A DNA stretch of 64,000 nt from Salinimicrobium sp049680855 (GCF_049680855.1 NZ_JBMPGS010000001.1:744001-808000); one strand, 5' to 3'. Positions 52,199 to 63,229 are shown, counted from the first letter of the stretch. Translations and numbers: made by a program. Notes: a model not told the origin generated them from the letters alone.

Positions 52199-54490
52199 AT
52201 GAGGAACGAAAGAAAAAGACGTGAAGCGCTTGTCTACCACGCAAAACCGCACCCAGGGAAAATACAGGTGGTGCCAACCAAAAAATATTCTACACAAAGA
52301 GATCTTTCCTTAGCTTATTCACCGGGAGTTGCTGAGCCCTGCCTGGAAATAAAAAAAGATAAGGAAAACGCTTATAAATATACTACAAAAGGAAATCTGG
52401 TAGCCGTTATTTCCAACGGAACCGCGGTCTTAGGACTGGGCGATATAGGACCCGAAGCTTCAAAACCGGTCATGGAAGGAAAAGGCTTACTTTTTAAGAT
52501 TTTTGCCGATATTGATGTTTTTGACATTGAAGTAGATGCCAAAGATGTCGAAGGTTTTGTGGAAACAGTCAAGAAAATTTCCCCCACTTTTGGCGGTATT
52601 AACCTGGAAGATATTGCAGCTCCCGAAGCTTTTGAAATTGAGAAGAGGTTAAAGGAGGAGCTTGATATTCCTGTGATGCACGATGATCAACACGGCACGG
52701 CAATCATTTCCTCTGCAGCTTTGTTGAATGCGCTGGAACTGGCCAAAAAGAAGATCGAAAAAGTGCGTGTGGTGATTTCCGGCGCTGGTTCGGCGGCTAT
52801 TGCCTGTGCCAATCTTTATGTTTTGCTGGGTGTGAAGAGGAAGAACATCGTCATGTTTGACGTGAATGGCGTACTGCACGAAAAGCGAGAAGACCTTTCT
52901 GATCTACAACGAATTTTTGCGGTTAAAAAAGAATACAAGTCTTTGGCAGATGCCATGGACGGTGCTGATGTTTTCCTCGGACTTTCCGTGGGAAATATTG
53001 TGACGCCACAAATGCTAAAGAAAATGGCAAAAAATCCCATTGTTTTTGCCATGGCAAACCCCGACCCTGAGATAGGTTATGATCTCGCTGTTTCTGCACG
53101 AAAAGACATTATCATGGCCACCGGTAGAAGTGACCATCCAAATCAGGTGAATAATGTGCTCGGCTTTCCGTTCATCTTCCGGGGAGCGCTAGATGTAAGG
53201 GCGACGAAGATCAATGAAGAAATGAAAATGGCTGCGGTTAAAGCGCTTGCAAGGCTGGCAAAGGAACCGGTGCCAGAGCAGGTGAATATCGCTTACGGGT
53301 AAACACGGCTTAATTTTGGTCGCGATTATATTATTCCGAAGCCGTTTGATCCAAGGTTAATTTCTGAAGTACCACCGGCAGTTGCGAGAGCAGCGATGGA
53401 AACAGGGGTGGCAAAAAACCCTATTTTGGACTGGTCAAAATATGAGGATGAGCTGCTGGAGCGAATGGGGAACGACAATAAGATTACCCGTTTGTTGATG
53501 AACCGTGCGAAGATGGACCCTAAAAAGGTGGTCTTTGCAGAAGCAGATCACCTGGATGTTTTAAAAGCCGCCCAAATTGTGCATGACGAAGGGATCGCAA
53601 TCCCGGTGTTGCTTGGTAACAGGGAAGTGATTGAGGAGTTGATGCGGGAAATCGATTTTCATACGGATGAAGTGATGATCATTGATTCAAAATCCAATGA
53701 AGAAAAAGAGCGACGTAATCGTTATGCAGAAGTCTTCTGGAATTCCAGAAATCGCAAAGGTGTAACATTATATGATGCACAGCTGTTAATGCGCCAGCGT
53801 AATTATTTTGCGGCTATGATGGTGAATGAAGGAGATGCAGATGCATTGCTATCGGGTTATTCACGTTCTTATCCTACGGTTTTAAAACCCATGCTGGAAT
53901 TGATTGGAAAGGCCAAAGGTGTTTCCAGGGTGGCAGCAACCAACCTTATGAATACGGCCAGAGGACCTATTTTTATTAGTGATACTTCTGTAAATATTGA
54001 TCCTACAGCCAAAGAGCTGGCGAAGATTGCGCAAATGACCGCAAGAACGGTGAAACTTTTTGGAATGGATCCTGTAATGGCTATGATTTCTTACGCCAAT
54101 TTTGGTTCTTCAAATAATGAAAAGGCGCAAAAAGTGAAAGAGGCTGTTGATTATTTACATAAATTTTATCCGGAACTTGTGGTGGATGGCGAAATGCAAA
54201 CGGATTTTGCTTTAAATAAGGAAATGCTTCAGAAGAAATTTCCTTTTTCAAAACTTGCAGGAAAAAAGGTGAATACCCTTATTTTTCCAAATCTGGATTC
54301 CGGCAACAGTACTTATAAGCTGTTGAAGGAATTGAATAAAGCAGAATCTGTAGGGCCCATAATGATGGGCATGAATAAACCCGTACATATCCTTCAACTT
54401 GGAGCCAGCGTAGAAGAAATGGTGAATATGGCTGCCGTAGCCGTCGTGGATGCTCAGGAAAAAGAACGTAAGGCAAAGCAGGAAGCGTAG
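52199..54490 (+). pseudogene. maeB: NADP-dependent malic enzyme with phosphate-acetyltransferase-like domain (maeB), interrupted by an in-frame stop
   Basis: The reading frame is continuous from ATG 52199 to 54490 (763 residues) apart from a single TAA at 53300-53302. Left of it lies the malic enzyme domain (367 codons; SLAYSPGVAEPCLEI, HDDQHGTAIISSAALLNALE, GAGSAAIACANL, MATGRSDHPNQVNNVLGFPF). Right of it the frame reads TRLNFGRDYIIPKPFDPRLI then the phosphate-acetyltransferase-like domain (SGYSRSYPTVLKP). The family normally has GETRLNFG here, so one base (GAA to TAA) accounts for the break. Malic enzyme makes pyruvate and NADPH from malate. A sequencing error is possible; if real, two separate proteins or none may result, the second from ATG 53396. 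Confidence 0.85.
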
Positions 54491-54497
54491 ATGCATC

Positions 54498-54512
54498 AAA
54501 AATGCTATTTGA
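54498..54512 (+). repeat. Dispersed motif, divergent copy
   Basis: AAAAATGCTATTTGA is a weak copy lying between the maeB stop and its terminator. Confidence 0.35.
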
Positions 54513-54540
54513 AAGCCTCTTTTTTAAAGGGGCTTTTTTA
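54512..54540 (+). terminator. Terminator of maeB
   Basis: AAAGCCTCTTT (54512-54522), loop TTT, AAAGGGGCTTT (54526-54536) with one G-U pair, then T run. Confidence 0.8.
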
Positions 54541-54608
54541 GTGGTTCAAATTCTAAATTTCTGAATGTTTATAGCGATATAGCTATTTCTGCATCCCGTT
54601 TATTTTAT

Positions 54609-54616
54609 TACTTTTG
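54609..54616 (+). promoter_or_regulatory. -7 box of ruvA
   Basis: TACTTTTG matches TAnnTTTG and ends 22 bp before the ruvA ATG. Confidence 0.6.
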
Positions 54617-54638
54617 AGGAGATTAACATTTCTTTAAA

Positions 54639-55220
54639 ATGATCCACCACCTCAAAGGAAAACTGGTAGAAAAAAATCCGACAAATGTTGTGATAGAATG
54701 CAACGGCGTTGGATATTTCATTCATATCTCGCTGCATACTTTTTCGCTTCTTCCTACATCAGAAGCAGTGGAGTTGTACACACATTTACAGGTAAAAGAG
54801 GATTCTCATACGCTCTTCGGGTTTAGGGAAAAGAGTGAACGGGAGATCTTTCGCTTATTAATCTCTGTTTCGGGGGTTGGTGCGAGCACTGCGAGAACAA
54901 TGCTTTCATCGCTTGATCCAAGACAGATCATGGAAGCAATTGCTTCAGGAGATGTGGCAACGATCCAGAGTATAAAAGGGATTGGTGCAAAAACAGCCCA
55001 AAGGGTTATTCTTGATTTGAAGGACAAGATCATGAAGGTCTTTGGTTTGGATGAAGTTTCAGTCCCTCAAAGCAATACAAACCGTGAAGAAGCGTTATCT
55101 GCTTTAGAAACCCTTGGTTACACTCGTAAACAGTCTGAAAAGGTGATTAATAAGATCATTAAAAACGAGCCAGATGCTACGGTGGAATCTTTGATTAAGC
55201 TTGCATTAAAAAATCTATAA
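54639..55220 (+). CDS. ruvA: Holliday junction protein RuvA
   Basis: The 193-residue product has the RuvA layout: N-terminal OB-fold (HLKGKLVEKNPTNVVIECNG), two helix-hairpin-helix motifs (LISVSGVGASTARTMLSSL and IQSIKGIGAKTAQRVILDLK) and a C-terminal domain that contacts RuvB. It binds four-way junctions and loads RuvB, encoded at 45330. 5 bp upstream of sprA and probably co-transcribed. Confidence 0.97.
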   Translation: MIHHLKGKLVEKNPTNVVIECNGVGYFIHISLHTFSLLPTSEAVELYTHLQVKEDSHTLFGFREKSEREIFRLLISVSGVGASTARTMLSSLDPRQIMEAIASGDVATIQSIKGIGAKTAQRVILDLKDKIMKVFGLDEVSVPQSNTNREEALSALETLGYTRKQSEKVINKIIKNEPDATVESLIKLALKNL

Positions 55221-55225
55221 TACCT

Positions 55226-58200
55226 TTGAGGCAGAACCATAATTTTAGGTTTTCACTATCAGGAACCCTTTGCACTTTGTTTTTACTGGTTCTTTCTGTT
55301 TCAGGTGTTGCCCAGGAAACAGAAACGCCACAGGATACGACACAAACAAGGCCCTTCACGGGAAAGATCGAGCTTCCCGAACCAGCCAGCATAAGGAATT
55401 CCTATGAGTACGACCCTGTAATCGACAGGTATATCTACACGAAAAAGCTTGGAGATTTTAATATTTCCACACCATTAATGCTCACTCCTGAAGAATATGA
55501 GCGCCTGGTAATGGAAGAGGAAATGCAGCTTTATTTTCGGCAAAAATCCAATGCACTTTCAGGGAGGTTGGAAGGCAGTGAAGAAGATCAAAAAAACCTT
55601 TTGCCAGGATTTTATGTCAATTCCAGCTTTTTTGAGAATATTTTTGGAGGAGGTGAAATTGAATTGATTCCGCAGGGATCGGTAGCTTTAGATCTGGGAG
55701 TATTGTACTCCAAGAGAGATAACCCCGCTTTTTCTCCTCGCAACCGAAGCACGTTCACTTTTGATTTTGATCAAAGAATCCAGCTGAGTTTGCTTGGCCA
55801 TGTGGGAGAACGCCTGCAGGTAACGGCAAACTACGATACCGAATCTACTTTTGATTTTCAGAACCAGTTAAAGCTGGAATATACTCCTACCGAAGATGAT
55901 ATTGTTCGTAAAATTGAAGTAGGGAATATTAGTATGCCGCTTAATTCGGCTTTGATCCAGGGAGCTCAGAGTCTTTTTGGTCTAAAAACCGAACTGCAAT
56001 TTGGCAAAACAACAATTACCGGGGTCTTTTCTGAACAAAAATCAGAAAGGCGTACAGTAAATGTGGAAGGCGGTGCTGCTGTACAGGATTTTGACAAATT
56101 TGCTTTGGAATATGATGAGGATAAACATTTTTTCCTGGCGCACTACTTTAGAGATCATTATAACCAAGCGCTGAAAGATTACCCTTTTATCAATAGTAAT
56201 ATCCAGATTACGAGAGTGCAGGTGTGGGTTACGAATCGGTCAAACAATGTACGGAACATTACAAATGCCAGAAACATCGTGGCGATCCAGGATCTTGGTG
56301 AAACAGCGGTTCCCGGTAATATTGGACTGGAAGATGTTCCAGCAGGATTTTTTAATCGGCCGCCAGGTTCTTATGCTGATAATGGTAACAATGATCTCAA
56401 TCCTTTTGGAATTACCGGCGCTGAAGAATCGATTCTGAATTCCGCAATTCGGGATATTGCTACGGTGGAGAGCGGCTTTGGATCTTTGAGGGTTTCTGAA
56501 GGGACAGATTACGTGAAACTGGAAAATGCACGTCAGTTGCAGCCCAATGAATACAGGTTAAACAGCCAATTGGGATATATTTCCCTTAACCAGCGGCTTG
56601 CCAATGACGAGATACTGGCAGTGGCATTTCAATATACCATCAATGGGGAGGTGTACCAGGTGGGGGAGTTTGCAAATGACGGCGTGGATGGTACCAGTAG
56701 CGTACCGGCAGGTGAGACTGCAGTAAGTCAAAATCTCGTTGTGAAGCTGCTTAAGAGTTCCTTAATAAGCGTGGAAGAGCCCGTTTGGGATCTTATGATG
56801 AAGAATATCTATAACCTGGGGGCATATCAGTTAGACAGAGATGATTTCAGGATGAATATTGTTTATACAGATCCGCAGCCGTTGAATTATATCACCGGCG
56901 TTGAAGGAACAGCCTTGCCAGAAGATGTTGAGCAAACCACTCTTTTGAAGGTCTTTAACCTGGATAATCTGAATGTCAATGGAGATCCTATTATTGGCGG
57001 AGACGGATTTTTCGATTTTGTACCAAACTTAACCATAGATCCCGAAGCCGGTAACATTATTTTCACTACAGTTGAACCCTTTGGGGAATATCTTTTTAAT
57101 AAACTCGATCCAGATCCTAATAGTGGGAATGAGTTGTATGATGTTCCTTCTACTTATAATGCAAACCAGGAGAAATATGTCTTCAGGGCACTTTACGAGA
57201 CTACTAAGACACAGGCAGAACAGCTACAGGCCGACCGGAATAAATTTCAGTTAAGAGGACGGTACAGATCTTCTAATATGGAAGGAATTCCAATTGGTGC
57301 TTTTAATGTTCCGCAGGGATCTGTAACGGTGACGGCGGGAGGAAGAGTCCTGCAGGAAGGAGTTGATTATGTGGTGAATTATCAATTTGGGCGGGTGCAG
57401 ATTCTGGATGAAGCGCTGCTGGCATCAAATATCCCTATCCAGGTTTCTACCGAAAATAATGCCCTTTTTGGGCAGCAAACCAAAAGGTTTACGGGGATTA
57501 ACGTGGAGCATCAAATCAATGAGAATTTCCTAGTTGGAGGGACCTATCTCAATCTAAATGAGCGACCCATTACCCAAAAAGCAAATTACGGTTATGAGCC
57601 CATCAACAATTCCATTTTTGGTCTTAACCTAAATTATTCAACCGAACTGCCCTTTTTGACACGCTGGGTAAATAAATTACCAAATATTGATACAGATGTC
57701 CCCTCGAATCTTTCGGTGCGGGGGGAAATAGCATTTTTGCATCCTGGTTCTCCCCAGGGGAATGATTTTGATGGTAAAACCACCACTTATATTGATGATT
57801 TTGAAGCTGCTCAAACAGCAATTTCAATTTTAAATCCTCTGGGTTGGGAACTTTCAAGCGTGCCGCTTGAGTTTGGTGGTGACAGGGCGAATGGTGATCT
57901 TGCGGCGGGATATCGTCGTGCAAAACTCGCCTGGTATAGCATTGATCCTATTTTTTACGGAAGTCAGCGGCCATCTGGAGTAACAGATTCAGATCTTTCA
58001 AGTTATGCCACCAGAAGGGTATTTCTGGATGAAATTTTTCCCAATGTAGATGTTGTCCAGGGACAGTCGCAGGTGCTATACACGATGGATCTTGCTTATT
58101 ATCCTTCTGTTCGGGGGCCGTATAATTACAATCCGCTTGCAGCAGGAAGTAATACCCTGCCAAACCCAGAGCAGAATTTTGGTGGTATTTCCCGTGCGCT

Positions 58201-61200
58201 TAATGCAACGAATTTTGAGCAAAGCAACGTGGAGTTTATTGAATTCTGGATGATGGATCCTTTCATTTATTCTGAAAACGAAAGTAACACTGGAGGATTG
58301 CTGAAATTTAATCTGGGAAGCATTTCTGAAGATGTTCTAAAAGACGGTAGAAAACAATACGAGAACGGTTTGCCGCCTTCCGGAGGAAACCTTGATGTAA
58401 CTTCTACGGCTTACGGGCAGGTTCCCTCTAACCAGTCGCTCATCTACGCCTTTAATACCGAAGGTGAGCAAAGAGCCAACCAGGATGTAGGTTTTGACGG
58501 ACTTAATGATGCTGAAGAAGCTGTGCGATTTCCTGCTTTTGCAGGTCTGGAAGATCCTTCGGCCGATAATTATCAATATTTCCTGGAGTCTTCTGGAGGG
58601 ATAAGAGAACGTTATATTGACTACAATGGAACCCAGGGAAACTCTCCGGCCAATGTGACCAATGAAAGCAGGGGGAATTCAACTTTACCCACGGTAGAAG
58701 ATCTCAACCGGGATAATACCATGAATACGGTAAACAGTTACTTTGAGTATGAAGTACCTGTGTTCCCCGGGATGAATATTGACAACAGTGATTACATTAC
58801 AGATGTAAAGCAATTTAATACAACTTTATCCAACGGCCGTGAAATGCCGGTGAGATGGTTGCAATTTAAAGTGCCCATTTATGAACCAACTGCTGCTAAG
58901 GGAGGGATAGCCGATTTCAGGTCTATTAGATTTATGAGAATGTTCCTTACCGGTTTTGAAGATCCTACCCTGCTGCGCTTTGGAACCTTGGAACTCGTTA
59001 GAGGAGACTATCGACGCTATACACAAACCCTGGATCCAGATAAGTCAGATCCTTCTACAGACAACACCCTGTTTGAAGTTGCCGCGGTTAGTATCGAGGA
59101 AAATGAGAACAGGCAGCCAATTCCATACGTGCTTCCGCCGGGAGTGTATCGCGAAGAACTGCTCAACAACAATACACGTGTCCGGCAAAATGAGCAGTCA
59201 CTTTCTTTAAGGGTGTGTGAACTTGAACCACAGGACGCCCGCGCTGTTTATAAAAATTTCCAGGTGGATATGCGCCAGTACAAAAACCTCGAACTTTTTG
59301 TACATGCTGAATCCTTGCTGAACCGCAGGAAACTTCAGGATGGGGAACTGGTGGCATTTATAAGAATGGGAACAGATTTCACCAATAACTTTTACCAAAT
59401 AGAAATTCCGCTGAAGCCGACAGACTTTGGAGCTACTTCTGCTTCGGAAATCTGGCCTGAAGAAAACCGCCTTAATTTACCTCTGGAACTTCTTCAGGAG
59501 GTGAAAGCCGCAGTAATAGGAAATCCAAATTACCTCTCGACAGAATTGAATTTCTTTGATGGAGATGGAAACCCTGTATCTGAAAGAACTCCTTACGAAG
59601 CAGGAAGAACGCGCGTAGGTGTAAAGGGAAACCCAAGTTTTGGAGACATACGAATTTTAATGTTAGGTGTCAAAAATGGCATTTCAGAGACAGGTTCTCA
59701 GGACCTGTGCGGGGAGGTGTGGTTCAACGAACTTAGACTTGCCGATCTTGATAATGAAGGCGGCTGGGCGGCTATTGTAAACATGGATGCCAATGTAGCC
59801 GATTTTGCAAACGTTTCTGCCACTGGGAGGCGCAGTACTGTAGGATTTGGTTCTTTAGAAGAAGGCCCAAATGAGCGCAGCCGCGAAGCTTTGAAGCAAT
59901 ATGACGTGGTGAGCAGCCTTAATATGGGGCAACTTCTTCCGCGGAAATGGGGAGTGAAAATACCTTTGAGTTACAGTATTGGGGAAGAGCTTATTACTCC
60001 AAAGTACGATCCCGAATTTCTTGATCTCGAGTTGAGCACTGTTCTAGAAAATGCCGCCACTCCTGAAATTAAGGATGACCTGCAGGAACGTGCCGAAAAT
60101 TATACGAAAAGGCAAAGTGTCAATGTAATTGGCCTGCGAAAGGAGAGGACAGGAGAGGATGATAAACCCATGCCTTATGATATTGAGAACTTTACCGTGT
60201 CAACAAGTTACAATCAGGTGGATCACAGGGATTTTGAAATTGAGGAGGCTTTTGATCAAAATGTGCGGCTGGGAGCTACGTACGATTATAATTTTGCGCC
60301 TGTAAATATAGAACCCTTAAGAAATGTAAAGGCGCTAGATAGTAGTGCTTATTTTGCCCTTCTAAGGGATTTTAATTTTAATCCGTTGCCGACCAATATT
60401 TCAGCGAGTTCAAATATTTTCAGGCAGTACAATGAGCAGAAATTCCGGGAGATCAATTTGCCACCGGGTTTTATAAACGGTATTCCAACTTTGTATCAAC
60501 GAAACTTCCTTTTTGACTGGCAATATACCATTAATTATAATCTTACAAAATCGCTGAGGTTTAATTTCAATTCTTCCACCAACAGGATCGTACGAAACTA
60601 TCTTGACGAGGAAAACCGCCCCGATACGACTACCGATATTTGGGATGGCTTTTTTAATGTTGGAGAACCAAATCAACATTACCAGTCGCTGCAGGTTAAT
60701 TATGATTTACCATTTTCCAAAATTCCGGTGCTAAATTTCATTAAAACCACCTATTCTTATACCGGGAATTTTGAATGGCAGCGAGGATCGCAAATGTTTC
60801 AGACGCTGGAAGGAATTCCCGATTTGGGAAATACGGTTCAGAATTCAAACACACATCAAATCAATGCCAATCTGGGAATGCAGGCGCTGTATGATTATGT
60901 AGGTTTAACGAAAAGAACGCCTGCACGCGCCGGCAGTACCATCGAAGAACGCAGCAAAGGAGTTCCAACATTAGATGGGACTTCGCAACCTCAAAAGCCT
61001 GCAGCTGCGGGAGCGGGAAACAGATTAAGCCGTGGTGAAAAAACATATAATACAGCGGTTGGTTTACTTACCTCTATCAAGCAAATTCAGGTTAATTACC
61101 AGGAGAACAATGGTATTTTTCTTCCGGGGTATACCAATAATATCGGCTTTTTGGGAACCTGGAATCCTACTCCCGGGTTTACGTTGGGAAGTCAGGACGA

Positions 61201-62383
61201 CGTTCGTTACTACGCCGCACGTAAAGGATGGCTTACATTATACCAGGAATTCAATCAGCAGTATTCCGAAGTTGAAAATACGCAGCTTAATTACCAGGCC
61301 AATCTTTCCCTGTTTCCTGATCTTACAATAGACCTTAGTGGCCGAAGAATGTATTCTGAAACCTTTAATGAGAATTTTCGGGTAGAGAATTCGCAGTACA
61401 TTCCGCTTACGCCGCTTACCTATGGGAATTTTAATATTTCTACCGTTCTCATTAAGACGGCTTTTAATCAAAGTACGGCAGAGTCATCGGCTACTTTTGA
61501 TCAGTTCAGGGAGAACAGGATCGAAGTGGCAAGAAGGCTCGCACTAAAGGCAGGAAGAGATCCAAACGTGACAGATTCTGATGGTTTTCCTGTAGGTTAT
61601 GGAAAAACGAATCAAAGTGTTCTTTTACCAGCATTTTTGGCTGCCTATTCGGGCAGTTCTGCAGAAGATGCGCCGCTGGGAGCTTTCAGGAATTTTCCGC
61701 TGCCTAACTGGAACATCAAATACACGGGATTAATGAGATTTGCCTGGTTCAAAGAAAGATTCAGACGATTTTCGGTTCTACACGGGTACCAGGCAGGTTA
61801 TACTATCAACCAGTTCCAGACAAACCTGAATTATAATCCTGAAGAGCCCCTGCAGACAGACCAGGGAGGAAATTTCAGGAATAAAATATTATTTTCGAAT
61901 ATCAATCTTACAGAGCAGTTCAGTCCTTTGATCAAGGTTGACATGGAAATGGTTAATTCAGTAAAGGTACTGGCCGAAATTCAGAAAGACCGGGCACTTT
62001 CCCTGAGCTTCGACAACAATTTACTTACCGAAATAAACGGAAACCAATACACTGTTGGGCTGGGCTACAGGATCAAAGATCTTAAAATTGATACGAAATT
62101 TGGCGGAAGAACGCGTGTTCTAAGCAGCGACCTTAATTTTAAGGCCGATGTCTCTTATCGTCACAACGAGACCATTATTAGGTATCTTGATATTGAAAAT
62201 ACGCAGGTGACGGCGGGGCAGGATATTTGGGCGATTAGTTTTAAAGCCGATTATGCTGTTTCCAGAAATTTGACAGCTATGGTTTATTACGATCACAGTT
62301 TTTCTGAATATGCCGTTTCTACAGCCTTTCCACAAACAACAATTCGTTCGGGAGTTACGCTTCGTTACAATTTCGGAAATTAA
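55226..62383 (+). CDS. sprA: SprA, outer-membrane translocon of the type IX secretion system
   Basis: The 2385-residue product has a signal peptide (MRQNHNFRFSL...VSGVAQ, TTG start at 55226) and is close in length to characterised SprA proteins of about 2400 residues. It has many beta strands, a C-terminal aromatic-rich barrel end (GVTLRYNFGN) and N-terminal strand regions typical of SprA. It forms the very large beta-barrel through which T9SS cargo, including gliding adhesins, crosses the outer membrane. No T9SS cargo C-terminal domain is seen in the window. Confidence 0.96.
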   Translation: MRQNHNFRFSLSGTLCTLFLLVLSVSGVAQETETPQDTTQTRPFTGKIELPEPASIRNSYEYDPVIDRYIYTKKLGDFNISTPLMLTPEEYERLVMEEEMQLYFRQKSNALSGRLEGSEEDQKNLLPGFYVNSSFFENIFGGGEIELIPQGSVALDLGVLYSKRDNPAFSPRNRSTFTFDFDQRIQLSLLGHVGERLQVTANYDTESTFDFQNQLKLEYTPTEDDIVRKIEVGNISMPLNSALIQGAQSLFGLKTELQFGKTTITGVFSEQKSERRTVNVEGGAAVQDFDKFALEYDEDKHFFLAHYFRDHYNQALKDYPFINSNIQITRVQVWVTNRSNNVRNITNARNIVAIQDLGETAVPGNIGLEDVPAGFFNRPPGSYADNGNNDLNPFGITGAEESILNSAIRDIATVESGFGSLRVSEGTDYVKLENARQLQPNEYRLNSQLGYISLNQRLANDEILAVAFQYTINGEVYQVGEFANDGVDGTSSVPAGETAVSQNLVVKLLKSSLISVEEPVWDLMMKNIYNLGAYQLDRDDFRMNIVYTDPQPLNYITGVEGTALPEDVEQTTLLKVFNLDNLNVNGDPIIGGDGFFDFVPNLTIDPEAGNIIFTTVEPFGEYLFNKLDPDPNSGNELYDVPSTYNANQEKYVFRALYETTKTQAEQLQADRNKFQLRGRYRSSNMEGIPIGAFNVPQGSVTVTAGGRVLQEGVDYVVNYQFGRVQILDEALLASNIPIQVSTENNALFGQQTKRFTGINVEHQINENFLVGGTYLNLNERPITQKANYGYEPINNSIFGLNLNYSTELPFLTRWVNKLPNIDTDVPSNLSVRGEIAFLHPGSPQGNDFDGKTTTYIDDFEAAQTAISILNPLGWELSSVPLEFGGDRANGDLAAGYRRAKLAWYSIDPIFYGSQRPSGVTDSDLSSYATRRVFLDEIFPNVDVVQGQSQVLYTMDLAYYPSVRGPYNYNPLAAGSNTLPNPEQNFGGISRALNATNFEQSNVEFIEFWMMDPFIYSENESNTGGLLKFNLGSISEDVLKDGRKQYENGLPPSGGNLDVTSTAYGQVPSNQSLIYAFNTEGEQRANQDVGFDGLNDAEEAVRFPAFAGLEDPSADNYQYFLESSGGIRERYIDYNGTQGNSPANVTNESRGNSTLPTVEDLNRDNTMNTVNSYFEYEVPVFPGMNIDNSDYITDVKQFNTTLSNGREMPVRWLQFKVPIYEPTAAKGGIADFRSIRFMRMFLTGFEDPTLLRFGTLELVRGDYRRYTQTLDPDKSDPSTDNTLFEVAAVSIEENENRQPIPYVLPPGVYREELLNNNTRVRQNEQSLSLRVCELEPQDARAVYKNFQVDMRQYKNLELFVHAESLLNRRKLQDGELVAFIRMGTDFTNNFYQIEIPLKPTDFGATSASEIWPEENRLNLPLELLQEVKAAVIGNPNYLSTELNFFDGDGNPVSERTPYEAGRTRVGVKGNPSFGDIRILMLGVKNGISETGSQDLCGEVWFNELRLADLDNEGGWAAIVNMDANVADFANVSATGRRSTVGFGSLEEGPNERSREALKQYDVVSSLNMGQLLPRKWGVKIPLSYSIGEELITPKYDPEFLDLELSTVLENAATPEIKDDLQERAENYTKRQSVNVIGLRKERTGEDDKPMPYDIENFTVSTSYNQVDHRDFEIEEAFDQNVRLGATYDYNFAPVNIEPLRNVKALDSSAYFALLRDFNFNPLPTNISASSNIFRQYNEQKFREINLPPGFINGIPTLYQRNFLFDWQYTINYNLTKSLRFNFNSSTNRIVRNYLDEENRPDTTTDIWDGFFNVGEPNQHYQSLQVNYDLPFSKIPVLNFIKTTYSYTGNFEWQRGSQMFQTLEGIPDLGNTVQNSNTHQINANLGMQALYDYVGLTKRTPARAGSTIEERSKGVPTLDGTSQPQKPAAAGAGNRLSRGEKTYNTAVGLLTSIKQIQVNYQENNGIFLPGYTNNIGFLGTWNPTPGFTLGSQDDVRYYAARKGWLTLYQEFNQQYSEVENTQLNYQANLSLFPDLTIDLSGRRMYSETFNENFRVENSQYIPLTPLTYGNFNISTVLIKTAFNQSTAESSATFDQFRENRIEVARRLALKAGRDPNVTDSDGFPVGYGKTNQSVLLPAFLAAYSGSSAEDAPLGAFRNFPLPNWNIKYTGLMRFAWFKERFRRFSVLHGYQAGYTINQFQTNLNYNPEEPLQTDQGGNFRNKILFSNINLTEQFSPLIKVDMEMVNSVKVLAEIQKDRALSLSFDNNLLTEINGNQYTVGLGYRIKDLKIDTKFGGRTRVLSSDLNFKADVSYRHNETIIRYLDIENTQVTAGQDIWAISFKADYAVSRNLTAMVYYDHSFSEYAVSTAFPQTTIRSGVTLRYNFGN

Positions 62384-62393
62384 TCACAACGGG

Positions 62394-62424
62394 TTTGACC
62401 GAAAGCATTAAAAAATTAACTTTG
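62394..62424 (+). promoter_or_regulatory. Promoter of gcvH-vanZ
   Basis: TTTG at 62394-62397 and TAACTTTG at 62417-62424 are separated by 19 bp, the same spacing as for tRNA-Gln. It lies 11 bp after the sprA stop. Confidence 0.8.
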
Positions 62425-62445
62425 CCATTATCTAAAAATTAACTG

Positions 62446-62826
62446 ATGAAGATTCCACAAGACTTAAAGTACACCAAAGATCACGAATGGGTAAAAATTG
62501 AAGGTGATGTAGCCACTGTAGGTATTACAGATTTTGCCCAGGGAGAACTGGGAGACATCGTTTACGTAGAAGTTGAAACTGTAGATGAAACCCTGGACCG
62601 GGAAGAGGTTTTTGGAACTGTTGAGGCAGTAAAAACAGTTTCTGACTTGTTTTCACCGCTTTCAGGAGAAATCATTGAATTCAATGAGAGTCTGGAAGAT
62701 GAACCTGAAAAAGTAAATACCGATCCTTATGGAGATGGATGGATGGTGAAGATCAGGTTTACTGAAGCGGCAGAGGTAAATGATCTTTTAAGTGCCGAGG
62801 ATTATACCAAAGTAGTTGAAGGCTAA
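62446..62826 (+). CDS. gcvH: Glycine cleavage system H protein
   Basis: The 126-residue product has the lipoyl-domain pattern: VGITDFAQGELGDIVYVE, then VEAVKTVSD with lipoyl-lysine K63, then GWMVKI. It carries the aminomethyl group between P, T and L proteins. The gene is found next to sprA in many Flavobacteria. The start is preceded by a strong promoter, so it need not depend on sprA read-through. Confidence 0.96.
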   Translation: MKIPQDLKYTKDHEWVKIEGDVATVGITDFAQGELGDIVYVEVETVDETLDREEVFGTVEAVKTVSDLFSPLSGEIIEFNESLEDEPEKVNTDPYGDGWMVKIRFTEAAEVNDLLSAEDYTKVVEG

Positions 62827-63229
62827 GCTCCTCTTTCTATTACCTGCCCTGGCATATACGCTGGCAATAACATACCTTTCCCTTATTAACCTTACTAATA
62901 CACCAGTGAGCGGATTAGGGTTGAGTGATAAAATTCTTCATGCAGGTGCCTATTTTGTAATGGGGATCTTATGGTTGCTTTTCGCTCTTTTTGGGTATAA
63001 TCCGAAAAACCTTTTAATAAAGATCCTTGTCATCTGCGGATTAACCATAGGATTTGGTATATTTATTGAGGTTTTACAAGGTACGTTGACAAATTACCGC
63101 GAGCTTGATTTTTATGATGTAATCGCAAATAGTGTTGGAGTTTTCTTCGCGGGAATGTTAGTGTGGCTATTAAAAGAATATCTAATCAGGTTAAAAACTA
63201 AGATAAATTTATTTTTAATAAAAAATTAA
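62816..63229 (+). CDS. VanZ-like membrane protein
   Basis: The 137-residue product has four hydrophobic helices and the VanZ-like pattern: a first helix followed by LSDKILHAGAYFVMGILWLL and, near residue 90, GFGIFIEVLQ, ending in ANSVGVFFAGML. The start is a TTG at 62816 that overlaps the gcvH stop by 11 bp, so translation is probably coupled. The function of VanZ-like proteins outside teicoplanin resistance is unknown. Confidence 0.85.
   Translation: MKAKLLFLLPALAYTLAITYLSLINLTNTPVSGLGLSDKILHAGAYFVMGILWLLFALFGYNPKNLLIKILVICGLTIGFGIFIEVLQGTLTNYRELDFYDVIANSVGVFFAGMLVWLLKEYLIRLKTKINLFLIKN

Noticed and set aside
59672..59692. Copy of the AAAATGCCATTTTTG motif inside sprA
   Set aside because: It lies in a coding frame (KNGIS) and matches only partly, so it is probably chance.
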